64,000 nucleotides of DNA, taken from Pinus tabuliformis (lineage: Eukaryota; Streptophyta; Pinopsida; Pinales; Pinaceae). The stretch covers positions 141,834,605-141,898,604 of the forward strand of contig CM062808.1 in the NCBI GenBank assembly GCA_031772625.1, given 5' to 3'. A program made the translations under genes and the position numbers. Under the pieces are notes generated by a model. That model saw nothing but the letters and a program-made list of their open reading frames with translations, was not told where the DNA came from and made no database searches. The stretch's first letter is position 1; each line of letters opens with the position of its first letter. Positions 40,164 to 49,560 of this stretch are shown here, piece by piece.

Positions 40164-41990
40164 CTAGATGTTCTTGGGAGTTAAAATCATAAAATCAACT
40201 GGATATTCCCAAGAGTCTAGGGAGACTGGAATGTCTTCCAATACACCATCAGGTTTAATGATTGATCTATCTGCAAGTTGCAGTAAAGTAGGTGTAAAGA
40301 GAAGGTTAGGAAGTTTTAACTGGTCCATGGTCTGTCTACTCATAATGTTGATAGCAGCCCCTAAATCAATCAAAGTATTTGGTATTTCTAACCCATTGAT
40401 ATGTGTTTTGACAATTGGACTACCGGGGTCTACATATTTCTGCATGGTAATCTTTCCCATCATGATATCTGCAATTTTTCCTACCAGGTGGATCCTTCTG
40501 GTATCCCTTGGTTTCCTTCCTGGTCTTTTAAGGCTCAAATCCTTTATTGTTTTTGCTACAATGGGAATCTCTTTAATAGCTTGTAACAAGGGAATCTTGA
40601 TACAGACATTCTTCAATTCATCTAGAAAATTATAGTCAGGCAACCAAATTTGTTTTTCCACTCCTTTGTCAATTTGTAACCTTTCAGGAAAAGGAGGTGT
40701 GGCCAAAGATGTAGGTTGTTCAACTATGGGAGTTGTGGGGGTTGATTCTTTTTCTTTTTCTTTTTGAGTGTTTGGGTTTTGAAGGGATGCTTCAGAACCC
40801 TTATTAGCTTTAAGAGATTCTTCCTCAGAAATGCTTGGCTGTTGAACATTTATAGAAGGTTGATCTAGGATTCTACCTGATCTGAGTTGTACTTCATTGA
40901 GAGGAACAATCATATAGGTAGGGAATGGTTGACCTTCCATCATGTAAGCATTTTGAGGGTTCCTATTATTGGGGTTTGGCAATGGCTGAGAAGGAAGTTG
41001 ATTTGACTTCTGTTGGGATTGAAGCAAGAGTTGAGAATTTTGATTTTGTGGAGAAGGTTGTTGTTGTTGAGGGAATGGCAATGATAGTTGTTGACTTTGA
41101 TTTGGAAGTTGTGGAGCTTGCTGGTTTTGAAAAGATGGAGGATATTGATAGAATTGAGCAAATCTCCCATAAGGATTTTGCATGCTTTGCATCCATGATT
41201 GAAAAGGATTTTGAGGTTGAGGCCAAGGTTGTTGCCAAGGATTCCAATTTGGTTGGGGTTGAAAATTCATAGAGTTGTTAAACCCTTGATTTTGTTGCCC
41301 CTGCCAAGGTCTCCTTGCAACAAAACAGAGAGATTCAAGTGTATTTGGATCTTCTTGAAAGACTGCTTTGAGCCCAGGGATTGAAGGACAATCCTTGGTC
41401 TCATGGTTTTCTGAGAAAATTACACATGTTTCCACAACTTGTGCTTCCAAGGGACATTCCCTTAAAGCATGTTTCTTCCTACATTTCGGGCAAAAGATGG
41501 CCAAGGCCTCGGCTTCTGCTTTCTGTTTATTGTGGATCTTAAGGGTGTCTAATTGTTCACTAAGACTCCCTAAGATGTCAGTTTTGAATTCATCAAGCAT
41601 ATTGCCGATCTCAGCCCTACTTACCGATCCAGTTGCAGATTTATTTGCTCTAAGGAGAGAAGGATCTCTAGGCCCTTTTTGAGTTTTTGATTTGCCCCTT
41701 GAGAGATGGATACATAGTTCTGCTATATCATTGAGTGAAAGTTGAGATATATCTCCTTTCCCCATCATGTTCAGAATGTCTATCCATTCATCTCTAATGG
41801 CTTTTAGTAGGAGGGCTTTCAAGGTCTCCTCATCTAAGCTACTCATTTTTGCTCTTTTCAGGTTATATTGAAATCTTTCGAGTAAATCCTCTAAGTTCTC
41901 ATCTTCTCTTTGTACCATTTTAAATACCTCATCCTTGTGATTGGTGGGCATACAATAGTCCAGGTACCTATCCAAAAATGTCTGTTTCAT
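40164..41990 (-). CDS. gag-pol: Gag C-terminal half and protease of A1
   Basis: A 608-codon open frame. It covers the end of the Gag fold (QTFLDRYLDYCMPTNHKDEV, LLERFQYNLKRAKMSSLDEE), a Cys/His cluster CPKCRKKHALREC, a long Gln/Asn/Pro-rich tract (~residues 230-350), then the protease (VDPGSPIVKTHINGLEIPNT, LIDLGAAINIMSRQTMD). In Athila-type elements Gag and Pol share one polyprotein. Confidence 0.88.
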   Translation of the reverse strand: MKQTFLDRYLDYCMPTNHKDEVFKMVQREDENLEDLLERFQYNLKRAKMSSLDEETLKALLLKAIRDEWIDILNMMGKGDISQLSLNDIAELCIHLSRGKSKTQKGPRDPSLLRANKSATGSVSRAEIGNMLDEFKTDILGSLSEQLDTLKIHNKQKAEAEALAIFCPKCRKKHALRECPLEAQVVETCVIFSENHETKDCPSIPGLKAVFQEDPNTLESLCFVARRPWQGQQNQGFNNSMNFQPQPNWNPWQQPWPQPQNPFQSWMQSMQNPYGRFAQFYQYPPSFQNQQAPQLPNQSQQLSLPFPQQQQPSPQNQNSQLLLQSQQKSNQLPSQPLPNPNNRNPQNAYMMEGQPFPTYMIVPLNEVQLRSGRILDQPSINVQQPSISEEESLKANKGSEASLQNPNTQKEKEKESTPTTPIVEQPTSLATPPFPERLQIDKGVEKQIWLPDYNFLDELKNVCIKIPLLQAIKEIPIVAKTIKDLSLKRPGRKPRDTRRIHLVGKIADIMMGKITMQKYVDPGSPIVKTHINGLEIPNTLIDLGAAINIMSRQTMDQLKLPNLLFTPTLLQLADRSIIKPDGVLEDIPVSLDSWEYPVDFMILTPKNI

Positions 41991-41996
41991 ATCATT

Positions 41997-42707
41997 CTAA
42001 GACCTAATGGATTGAGTGAGTAACCCCATGAACCATTTCAAAGCTTGTCCTTTTAATGTGGAAGGGAACAATTTGAGTTTTTGAGTGTCATCCAGATAGT
42101 CATAAGTTCGACATACGACTTCAAACTCGAATAAAAATGTTTCAGGGTCCTCAGTTCTTAACCCATGGAAGTTTGGGAGGACAGATGGTGATATGTTTTT
42201 CATAGTGGCTCGGGAATCCTCATCAACGATGGGAAACCCAAATGAGTTATCCCCATCTCTATTTCCTCCAATGTGACCTCTACCTCCTCCATTGTTTCCT
42301 CCTCCTCCTCCTCTACCTCTACCTCTACCACCTCCTTCCTCTGTCATAATGGTTTCCCTAGAGACTTCAGAGTCTTTTGGTTCTTCTACAAAGGGTGAAT
42401 GAGAAGGAATTTCTCCCTCTTCCTCAGATGATTCTGCTTCTTCAATTACAATTGGTCTTTCTGTAGAAGGAAGGAAAGGATCTCTTTCTGATTCAAATTC
42501 AATAGAAGGTGTGGGAGAGTCAATTCTTGCCTCTTGAATTCCAGGAATCCTAGGGCTAGGAGTGTCAGTTGGAGATGAGGGAGGTGTCTCTTGTCTATTC
42601 CTTGAAGTAGATGGACTTGTAAAAATCAAACTCTTGGCTCTAGCTAAAAACCTTCCCCTAGAATCTCTAGCTCTATGCATGTCATTTTTTTTATTTTTTC
42701 TCTTCAA
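41997..42707 (-). CDS. gag: Gag N-terminal half of A1
   Basis: A 236-codon open frame from an ATG. The N-terminus is S/P-rich, followed by a Gly/Arg box (GGGRGRGRGGGGGNNGG, ~residues 123-150) and the Athila Gag signature VLPNFHGLRTEDPETFLFEF with FPSTLKGQALKWFMGL. The RGG-type box suggests RNA binding (inference). A 210-bp leader separates it from the primer site. Confidence 0.85.
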   Translation of the reverse strand: MKRKNKKNDMHRARDSRGRFLARAKSLIFTSPSTSRNRQETPPSSPTDTPSPRIPGIQEARIDSPTPSIEFESERDPFLPSTERPIVIEEAESSEEEGEIPSHSPFVEEPKDSEVSRETIMTEEGGGRGRGRGGGGGNNGGGRGHIGGNRDGDNSFGFPIVDEDSRATMKNISPSVLPNFHGLRTEDPETFLFEFEVVCRTYDYLDDTQKLKLFPSTLKGQALKWFMGLLTQSIRS

Positions 42708-42918
42708 GTCAAGCTAATAATTCTCTTTCTGATCTTCCAGGTCACTCTAGGTGCAAGAAGAGAGCATACTTAAGAAACTATTAAACCAATAACTTTCTCT
42801 TTTCTGATCCTCCAGATCACTCTAGGTGCAAGAGGAGAGCATACTTTGAGAGGTTATCAATTTCCCTTTCTTGAAATTTTCTTAATTTTTTTTTTAGAAA
42901 TTGGCTACCTAATTTCAC

Positions 42919-42937
42919 TTCCCCGGCAACGGCGCCA
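42919..42937 (-). other. Primer-binding site of A1
   Basis: In element orientation TGGCGCCGTTGCCGGGGAA is complementary to the 3' end of plant tRNA-Asp, the primer known for Athila-type elements. It lies three bases inside the 5' LTR. Confidence 0.85.
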
Positions 42938-42940
42938 AAA

Positions 42941-44712
42941 TGTTTAGTCAATTTAGTGTTGTCTAAATTGCTATCATAAATTGTCAACCCAGGGCTCGTA
43001 AGCTGATGAAGTGAAGTGTACAATATATACTTAAGCAGCCTTTTCTAGTTCTTTTTGTCGTTTTTAGTTCTTGTGTGACTTATCTTCCTAATGTGATGTA
43101 ATGAAGTTATAAACAAGTGAGTGAATGTGTGTGTATATGTGGCGATTTCTAAATGCTTCTTGAAATTTAAAGAGAAAACTTGAACAATAACTTGGAATGA
43201 AATTAAAGCTTCAAATGAAAGTAAAGCATCAAACAAGAAGACCAATGGCACTAGTCCAATACCTTTACTGCTGATAAGAATGAAAATGACATCTACTTAA
43301 CTCAATTTGAAAGCAAGAACACTACTCTAACTCCTCTAAAGCAATGCAAAAATTAAGTGACAAATCACACTACTTAATTCTCCCTTAACGTTCTGCCTTT
43401 AGCCAAATTGATCATGTGAAAAAGAGTTAGGATTGAATTAGCAATATGAGTCTAAAACTAAATAGACCAAGCTGCAATTAAATGATATTTTGGTCCCACG
43501 AAAGTTAGTGAAATTATGATAAGAAGAACCATCAAGAGATTAGCAACTTGACAAAACCTGATAAAGTAAACTAAGCAATGAAACTAATGCAAGTCAAGGT
43601 AAAAATCAGCAGTTTAGATAAGACAACTTCAAATGCCACTAGTGATAAAAAGAAGGAAAAACACACTATCCCGGGCTCCTGACACACCTGCAAGAGCAAA
43701 CTGATCAGTTCTGAAAAATGCTGGGAATGTAAAGGCATAATTCAAACTGTACAATATTATACATGTCAAAAGAAACGAAAATTGCAGAAATCAAACTGTA
43801 CATTAGTATACATGTGAAAATGAAAACATAAAGAAGTGCAGGAAAATGAAATTAAACACTACTGTACATAGGTTGTGGCAGACGGGGGCCCTCCATCTAC
43901 TCAACCAGTTAAAGATCAGCTACACAGATAGGAGCAAAACAGTCTTCTGAATATTAAATCAGCATGTCAAAATACAAAAGCGTAAACGTTGTATGAAACA
44001 GTCTTTAAAACAGAGTTTTATAAACAAAGTGATTACAACCAAAAACTAACTTGAAGACTAACTACTAAGCATATGCAAACGCTTTATTTATAGCAGCAGA
44101 GACAAACTGTCTTCTGCATAAACTGAGCTAACAAACAGCTAACGAATTAACTGTGCAAAAGACACGCAGCAACACCGTGCATTGTTTGAGGAAACAGTCA
44201 TCGTGGATGATAAATCCACAGTTAGATTATTGTCCCCTGCCGTCTTCGTGGCTCGAATAAGATGCCAGCTGTGGTTACGTGCTTCACCTGCTCACGCAGA
44301 GCCGTGCCACCGCTTGAAACCTTGCTGTTTGACCGTGGTTACATCTGCGTTGACCGGGGGTATATATGAACGAGTTGGCTTAGCTGATAGCACACGAACC
44401 ATGTACACAGTCATACCAACTTGCCCATGTGGCCCTTTCCTTTGGAGGACACGTGGAACATAGCAAACAAGAAAATGGCTGCGGAATCTCTGATCGGCTG
44501 CGGAAACGCTGTATTAGCCGCGGAATTGCAACACTTGTACCAAAATTCTAAACCAACAGTCAATCATTAGCACAGTCAACAAATCATGTTAAAAAGACAT
44601 ATAATGCAATGAATTGAACAAGTTGATGGAGGAAATGATGACAAAAGAGAGAAGTGAATAGGGAAAAGCTGTTGGGAGGATAAGTAAATGAGTGCAAGGT
44701 TGAGGCTCAACA
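42941..44712 (-). repeat. 5' LTR of A1
   Basis: 1772 bp; about 20 substitutions and one 1-base indel relative to 32301-34071. The perfect target duplication atatt follows at 44713-44717. Confidence 0.95.
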
Positions 44713-45143
44713 ATATTTATAGGGAAAGAAATCATGTTTTTGATGGCTTATCCAAAGAAGCAACGCAACAAGTATTTGGTTCTTGGATTACTTTTTAACA
44801 TAATGCACAGGAATCCTATCAATATTACAATCAACCTTCAACGAAAATCAACCTTAGGATGTATCTATTTCATGATCCATCACAACATATGATGGAATTT
44901 TTTTATTATTTTGATTATACATATGTTACTATTATGGTGATTGCTTATGTATTTCTTTGTACATTTCTGTTTATTGGACTAATTATTATTTTTACATCAT
45001 ATATTTTCGGTTTATGTTATAGTTGGTGTGGTTAACCATGATCACCCTTTTGAGATATGTTCCTTTGAAGCATCTACATCATGTAATTTTCAAGATATTA
45101 TATAATGAAAGTTGTGTTTTTTCCTTGGTGAAAAAAATATAAA
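44713..45143 (+). pseudogene. L1-type LINE, 3' end after the A1 insertion
   Basis: Across A1 the RNase H reading runs CHHI then YRERNHVFDGLSKEATQQVF, using one copy of atatt, which shows that A1 landed in this LINE. About 330 bp of A+T-rich 3' UTR follow, with the tail CCTTGGTGAAAAAAATATAA near 45123-45143, typical of plant L1 3' ends. No clear target duplication of the LINE itself is seen. Confidence 0.85.
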
Positions 45144-45649
45144 TGACATGTAAATAAAATTGTATCCAAACTCATAGAAAAACATAGGGACAAACACCAA
45201 CTCATATATCATTCATGCTAGCATTAGGAACTACAATAAAATACTTGACTTATTGAAGATAATAATCATAAAAGTAAGTCATGCGGTCTATGTAAAGAAA
45301 CTTTTTATAAATATGTTCCAAGGCACATTTCAACAGTGATAAAAATTGAAGACTTATGACATTTATTGAAAGATTTAACAATCTAAAAGAAGATAAAATT
45401 GATGTTCAAAATCAACAACGTGATCAATTAACCTCAAAATCTGATATTAGTAGGGCGGCATTTTATTTGGAGAAAATGGAAAGGGATTCATTGGGCGGCC
45501 AACAAGACCATAATTTTAAAGTAAAGTCGTAAAGAGATAGACTGTTGTTGTGTGAAAGGAGCTTTAATAAAAAAATAATATGATTTTTTTATTTTAATAT
45601 TGAAGAGTATTAAATTAATGAAAACATTTAGAGTGGAGTGAAACATAAG
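45144..45649. other. Unassigned A+T-rich sequence
   Basis: Nothing recognisable; it lies between the LINE tail and the NLR fragment. Confidence 0.4.
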
Positions 45650-46394
45650 CTTAAAATTTCATGGAAGATTTGTTTGACATGTAATGTTCTTGGCAAATTG
45701 AAACAGTGTGTATAACAAAAAAAAAATTCCTAGGTATCCCCGTAACATCTAGTTTTATAAGGTTGGTCAAACAGGAAAAACCTGATAACCACTTCAACTT
45801 GACACATTCAAAGGCCCGTAGCACCACCAATGAATGCAAATCTCCAACATGCATTTCTTCTAACTCAGAGAAACTAGAAACATCTAGTTCTTGAATTCGT
45901 GCCAACTATGGCAACCCTTGTATGCTCTTTAGCTTCACACAGCCACATGCCTTCAACGTATCCAAAGACATCAAATATATCACTTCTGGAAACTCATCTA
46001 AATTAGAGAAACTAGAAATATACAGTTTTCTAAGTTGTGTTAGCTCTGAAAATCCCTGTAAGCTCTTCAACTTCATAAAATTACATGCCTTCAATACCTT
46101 CAACGACCTCACATGTTCAACACTTCTAATTCATAACATCCAGAAATGTCTATTTCTTGAAGTTTTGTAAGCAGTTCCAAACTATGTACGCTATTGAGCT
46201 TCATATATTGAAATTCTTGTAACTTCACCAACAACTTCAAATGTTCATCACCACGAAGCTCTCATAACTCATTGCAGAGAGAAAATTCCAATTCATGAAG
46301 CAGTGCCAACCATCCCAAATTCAATATGCTCTTTAGCTTAACGCAAAAAGATGTTGGCAAAACCTCTAAGGACTTCAAATTTTGAATGCCTATC
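45650..46394 (-). pseudogene. NLR disease-resistance gene fragment (leucine-rich repeats)
   Basis: The minus-strand translation shows serial LRRs of the plant NLR type: SLKVLKACNFMKLKSLQGFS, ELTQLRKLYISSFSNLDEFP, SLDTLKACGCVKLKSIQGLP, IQELDVSSFSELEEMHVGDL, SLVVLRAFECVKLKWLSGFS. The repeating C.KLKS(I/L)QG and EL(D/E)VS pattern resembles TIR-NLR LRRs of conifers. Open pieces are 45906-46112 and 45651-45905, split by one in-frame TAG at 45906-45908. Farther upstream the frame shifts near 46110 and there is a TGA near 46257. Toward the N-terminus it is cut by the Z2 LTR at 46395. No NB-ARC or TIR domain is in the window. Confidence 0.75.
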
Positions 46395-47062
46395 TGTTAG
46401 CTTGTTGGGGCGTGACCCAGGTTCAGAGTTAATTAGCCAAGAAATTCCTTGTACTACTGGCCCTTTCGGCAACAGTCCGCAGAGCGCGGACTGAGGTCTC
46501 ACCTGAGGTAGTATGGGAGGGTGCTGGAACTAGGTTTCTGCATGCTTGAGATGTTTGAGGGGCTTATTGGATCCAACTGTTAGGTCCTTCGCACAGGTTG
46601 CTTCGTGCACTTCCCAGGCCTTTGCACCCTGACGCACTACCATCGCGCAGCCCTAACTAGGGACTGTGGAGCTTCCATGCTGCTGGAACAGTGCTCTGCG
46701 CTATTCCCTTAAGACGGCCCCAAGACCTTGCTTATCTTCTCATACCAGTTAATTATCCTTGCGTAAATGGATGTCTTATGTTATACTTATTTATACAAGA
46801 CATTCATATAAGTTCGCGCATGTAAATAAATAGTAAACTTGCAATTTATACCCAATCATACATTAAAACAGGAAAAGATACACCAAAATATGGTAAGCTT
46901 CTCTTTATTAATTCTTCAAATGATTACAGACTTGACCTGTCTTGCGCACTCAGCTGCAGGGGTCTGCGCACTCAGCTGCGGACTACTAGGCCTCTGCACA
47001 CTCAGTTGCAGATCCTTTTCCTACTCTACGACCCAAAGACCCACCTTTCACTTCGACCCAAG
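46395..47062 (-). repeat. Z2 LTR, first part
   Basis: Reverse complement of the right two-thirds of the Z1 LTR: TGTTAGCTTGTTGGGGCGTG at the end, ACTGAGGTCTCACCTGA, and CGCACTCAGCTGC units at 46950-46980. C1 interrupts it at 47062. Confidence 0.8.
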
Positions 47063-47271
47063 TGTTGGGTTGTGTTATATTCTTTCCACGACTAGCCCAC
47101 GTAGTTAACTGGGGGGTCTGGCCCCCCCTTCGTTGCGTCCATTGCGTAGTGGGGGGATCACAGAGGGTTTGAGGGGTGTGGGTAGTCCCCCTCTATGGGG
47201 ACCAGGGCAACGCCCCAGAATTTTTTTTTTGGACCTTATATTAGGTTGGGAAAACCTACCTATGGTTTTGT

Positions 47272-47360
47272 GCATGATTTTCGCACATGGTTTTGGATGT
47301 GATGGTTTTCAGTCCATGGTTTTGGACATGATGGTTTTCAGTCCATGGTATTGGATGCTT
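47272..47360 (+). repeat. 29-bp tandem repeats upstream of the C1 TATA box
   Basis: Units starting CATGGTTTTGGA and continuing GATGGTTTTC occur twice, followed by a partial unit CATGGTATTGGATGC, just before TATAAATA at 47368-47375. The 3' LTR has the same arrangement at 56760-56832; the C2 LTR carries one full unit fewer. Confidence 0.75.
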
Positions 47361-47463
47361 CGACATGTATAAATATGTATTGTAACATTGAAAGGAACAT
47401 AATGAAAAATCAAGTTGGTAGTCCTGTTTTTTGGATCCAGGGGAAAATCTCTATGTATATGTG

Positions 47464-47861
47464 TGTAGGTTTTAACCCTATACAGAAATTACCTGCATAC
47501 GAATTCTTAAACAAAGAAAATAAACAATGCGAGAGCATAACCCATAAAACACATATGCACAGAGATTTTTCCCTGGATCCCAAAACCGGGACTACCAGCT
47601 TGATTTTTCATTATGTTCCTTTCAATGTTACAATACATATTTATACATGCTGAAGCATCCAATACCATGGACCGAAAACCATCGCGTCCAAAAAACATGT
47701 GCGAAAATCATGCACAAAACCATAGGTGGGTCCGCCCAACCTAACATATGGTCCAAAACCAAAATTTTACGGGGCGCTGCCCCGGACCCCATAAAGTGGG
47801 GTTACGGGTGCCCTTCAAACCCCCTATTAACTATGTGGAAAGAATATAACACAACCCAACA
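47464..47861 (-). repeat. 3' LTR of C2
   Basis: 398 bp, TGTTGGG...CCTACA in element orientation; one full 29-bp upstream unit. Confidence 0.93.
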
Positions 47862-47879
47862 ATCTCCCACTTGTTGTTT

Positions 47880-48681
47880 TCTTTCCACAGGGGGCCACAG
47901 GAGAGCTTAGTCTTTTTTCCAGCCCTGAGATTCCCATTTCTTCTCTACATGAAGAGAAATTCTCAAAGCTCACAGATTTTGTCAATGCATCTGCAGTATT
48001 CTTCAAAGTGTCCACCTTTACCAGCAACACCTTTCTGTCTTCTATCATATCCCTCACAAAGTGATACTGAACATCAATGTGCTTTGTCTTTGAATGATAA
48101 GCAGGGTTCTTTGCCAAGAAAATTGCACTTTGGTTGTCACAGTCTATTCTTATAGCTCCCTGTACTAACCCCATACTTGAACACAATCTCTGCAACCAAA
48201 CTGCTTCCTTGCTTGCATGAGTGGCTGCCATGTATTCTGCCTCTGTAGTTGATAGTGCCACTATAGATTGTTTCTTACTCATCCAACTGACTTCTCCTCC
48301 AAATAGGTTAAACGCATACCCACTTGTAGATCTTCTCTGATCCAGATCTCCAGCCCAGTTTGCGTCAACAAAGCCATGAATATCCAACACTCTGTCCAAT
48401 CCTGGTCTTCCTTGGTAGCACAAACCATAATCACTGTTGCCACGCAAATACCTGAAAACCCGCTTCACTGTTGTCCAGTGCTCCTTCCCAGGTTTTGACA
48501 TAAACCTGCTCAATACTCCCACTGCATGTGCAATGTCTGGTGTAGTACAGACCATTGCATACATCAGGCTACCCACTGCACTTGCATATGGAACACGAGA
48601 CATGTCCTCTTCCTCTTCTTGTGTCTTGGGACACTGTTCAGCAGATAACCTCACACCTACAGGAATAGGAACCTTCACCAA
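47880..48681 (-). CDS. pol: RT end and RNase H of C2
   Basis: The encoded protein covers the end of the Copia RT (PYASAVGSLMYAMVCTTPDI, AVGVLSRFMSKPGKEHW, RYLRGNSDYGLCY) and RNase H: GFVDANWAGDLDQRRSTSGY, SWMSKKQSIVALSTTEAEYM, IDCDNQSAIFLAKNPAYHSK, KHIDVQYHFVRDMIE. All RNase H blocks are present. It ends shortly before the polypurine tract. Confidence 0.88.
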
Positions 48682-48690
48682 TTTACTATC

Positions 48691-49506
48691 CTACATATTA
48701 AACCTCTGCAGTATTGTCTCGACATACTTCCTCTGGTTTAACCAGAGCTTCCTCTTTGACCGATCTCTTTTAATTTCCATGCCCAAAATATAGTTTGCAG
48801 CACCAAGATCTTTCATGTCGAATTTGGAGGACAATTGGGTCTTCAAATCCTGGATAATTTCTTTGTCATTTCCAACCAGCAACATATCATCCACATACAA
48901 GACCAGATAAATAACACGGCCACCAATTAATTTAAAATACACACGATGATCTGCTTTGCTTCTGGTGAAGCCAAGTCCCCGTATAAATGTATCAAATTTC
49001 TGATACCACATCCTTGGTGACTTTTTTAACCCATACAGAGACTTCTTTAACTTGCATACCAGTTCTTTCTTACCCTTCACCGCAAAGCCTTCAGGTTGCT
49101 TCATGTAGATTTCCTCTTCCAAATCCCTGTGAAGAAATGTTGTCTTCACATCCATCTGTTCTACCTCAAAATCAAAAGCAGCAACAACAAATAAAAGTAA
49201 TCTAATAGAAGTTACCTTGGCAACAGGAGAAAAAATATCACCAAAATCAATTCCCAGCACCTGCGAATAACCTTTTGCTACCAACCGAGCTTTGTATTTC
49301 TCCACCTTTCCTTCTGCATTTGTCTTCTTCTTGAACACCCATTTGCTGCCAATGGGTTTCCTTCCAGCCGGCAACTCCACCAGATCCCAAGCCTCATTTT
49401 TGTGCAAAGATGCCATTTCATCAACCATGGCCTCTTTCCAGAGTTTTCCATCCTCTGAATCCACTGCTTCCTTCACAGTTCTGGGATCATCATCAGTAAC
49501 AGACAA
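48691..49506 (-). CDS. pol: Reverse transcriptase of C2
   Basis: A 271-codon open stretch with Copia RT blocks: WKEAMVDEMASLHKNEAWDL, PIGSKWVFKKKTNAEGKVEK, YKARLVAKGYSQVLGIDFGD, QMDVKTTFLHRDLEEEIYMK, LKKSLYGLKKSPRMWY, and the catalytic LVLYVDDMLLVGND. Order and spacing are normal for Tork-type elements. Confidence 0.9.
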   Translation of the reverse strand: MSVTDDDPRTVKEAVDSEDGKLWKEAMVDEMASLHKNEAWDLVELPAGRKPIGSKWVFKKKTNAEGKVEKYKARLVAKGYSQVLGIDFGDIFSPVAKVTSIRLLLFVVAAFDFEVEQMDVKTTFLHRDLEEEIYMKQPEGFAVKGKKELVCKLKKSLYGLKKSPRMWYQKFDTFIRGLGFTRSKADHRVYFKLIGGRVIYLVLYVDDMLLVGNDKEIIQDLKTQLSSKFDMKDLGAANYILGMEIKRDRSKRKLWLNQRKYVETILQRFNM

Positions 49507-49560
49507 AGCAAAATTTGAACTGAAAGCAGATGGACTATACCTTTCTGGTTGCCTTCTTTC

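Larger units (their letters stand above)
32301..44712 (-). mobile_element. Athila-like Ty3/Gypsy element A1, complete end to end
   Basis: LTRs are 32301-34071 (1771 bp) and 42941-44712 (1772 bp), beginning and ending TGTTGAG...CTAAACA in element orientation. The tRNA-Asp-type primer site is at 42919-42937 and the polypurine tract at 34072-34085. Target duplications are a perfect atatt (32296-32300, 44713-44717). I count about 21 LTR differences (1.2%), making it the youngest insertion here. It sits inside the LINE RNase H region. Gene order on the minus strand: gag, protease, RT, RNase H, integrase, extra gene. It looks whole in structure with about four coding breaks. Confidence 0.93.

Noticed and set aside
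47133-47372. 79-codon open frame in the C1 LTR
   Set aside because: It spans the G-rich part and the 29-bp repeats of the LTR; not conserved as protein in the 3' LTR.
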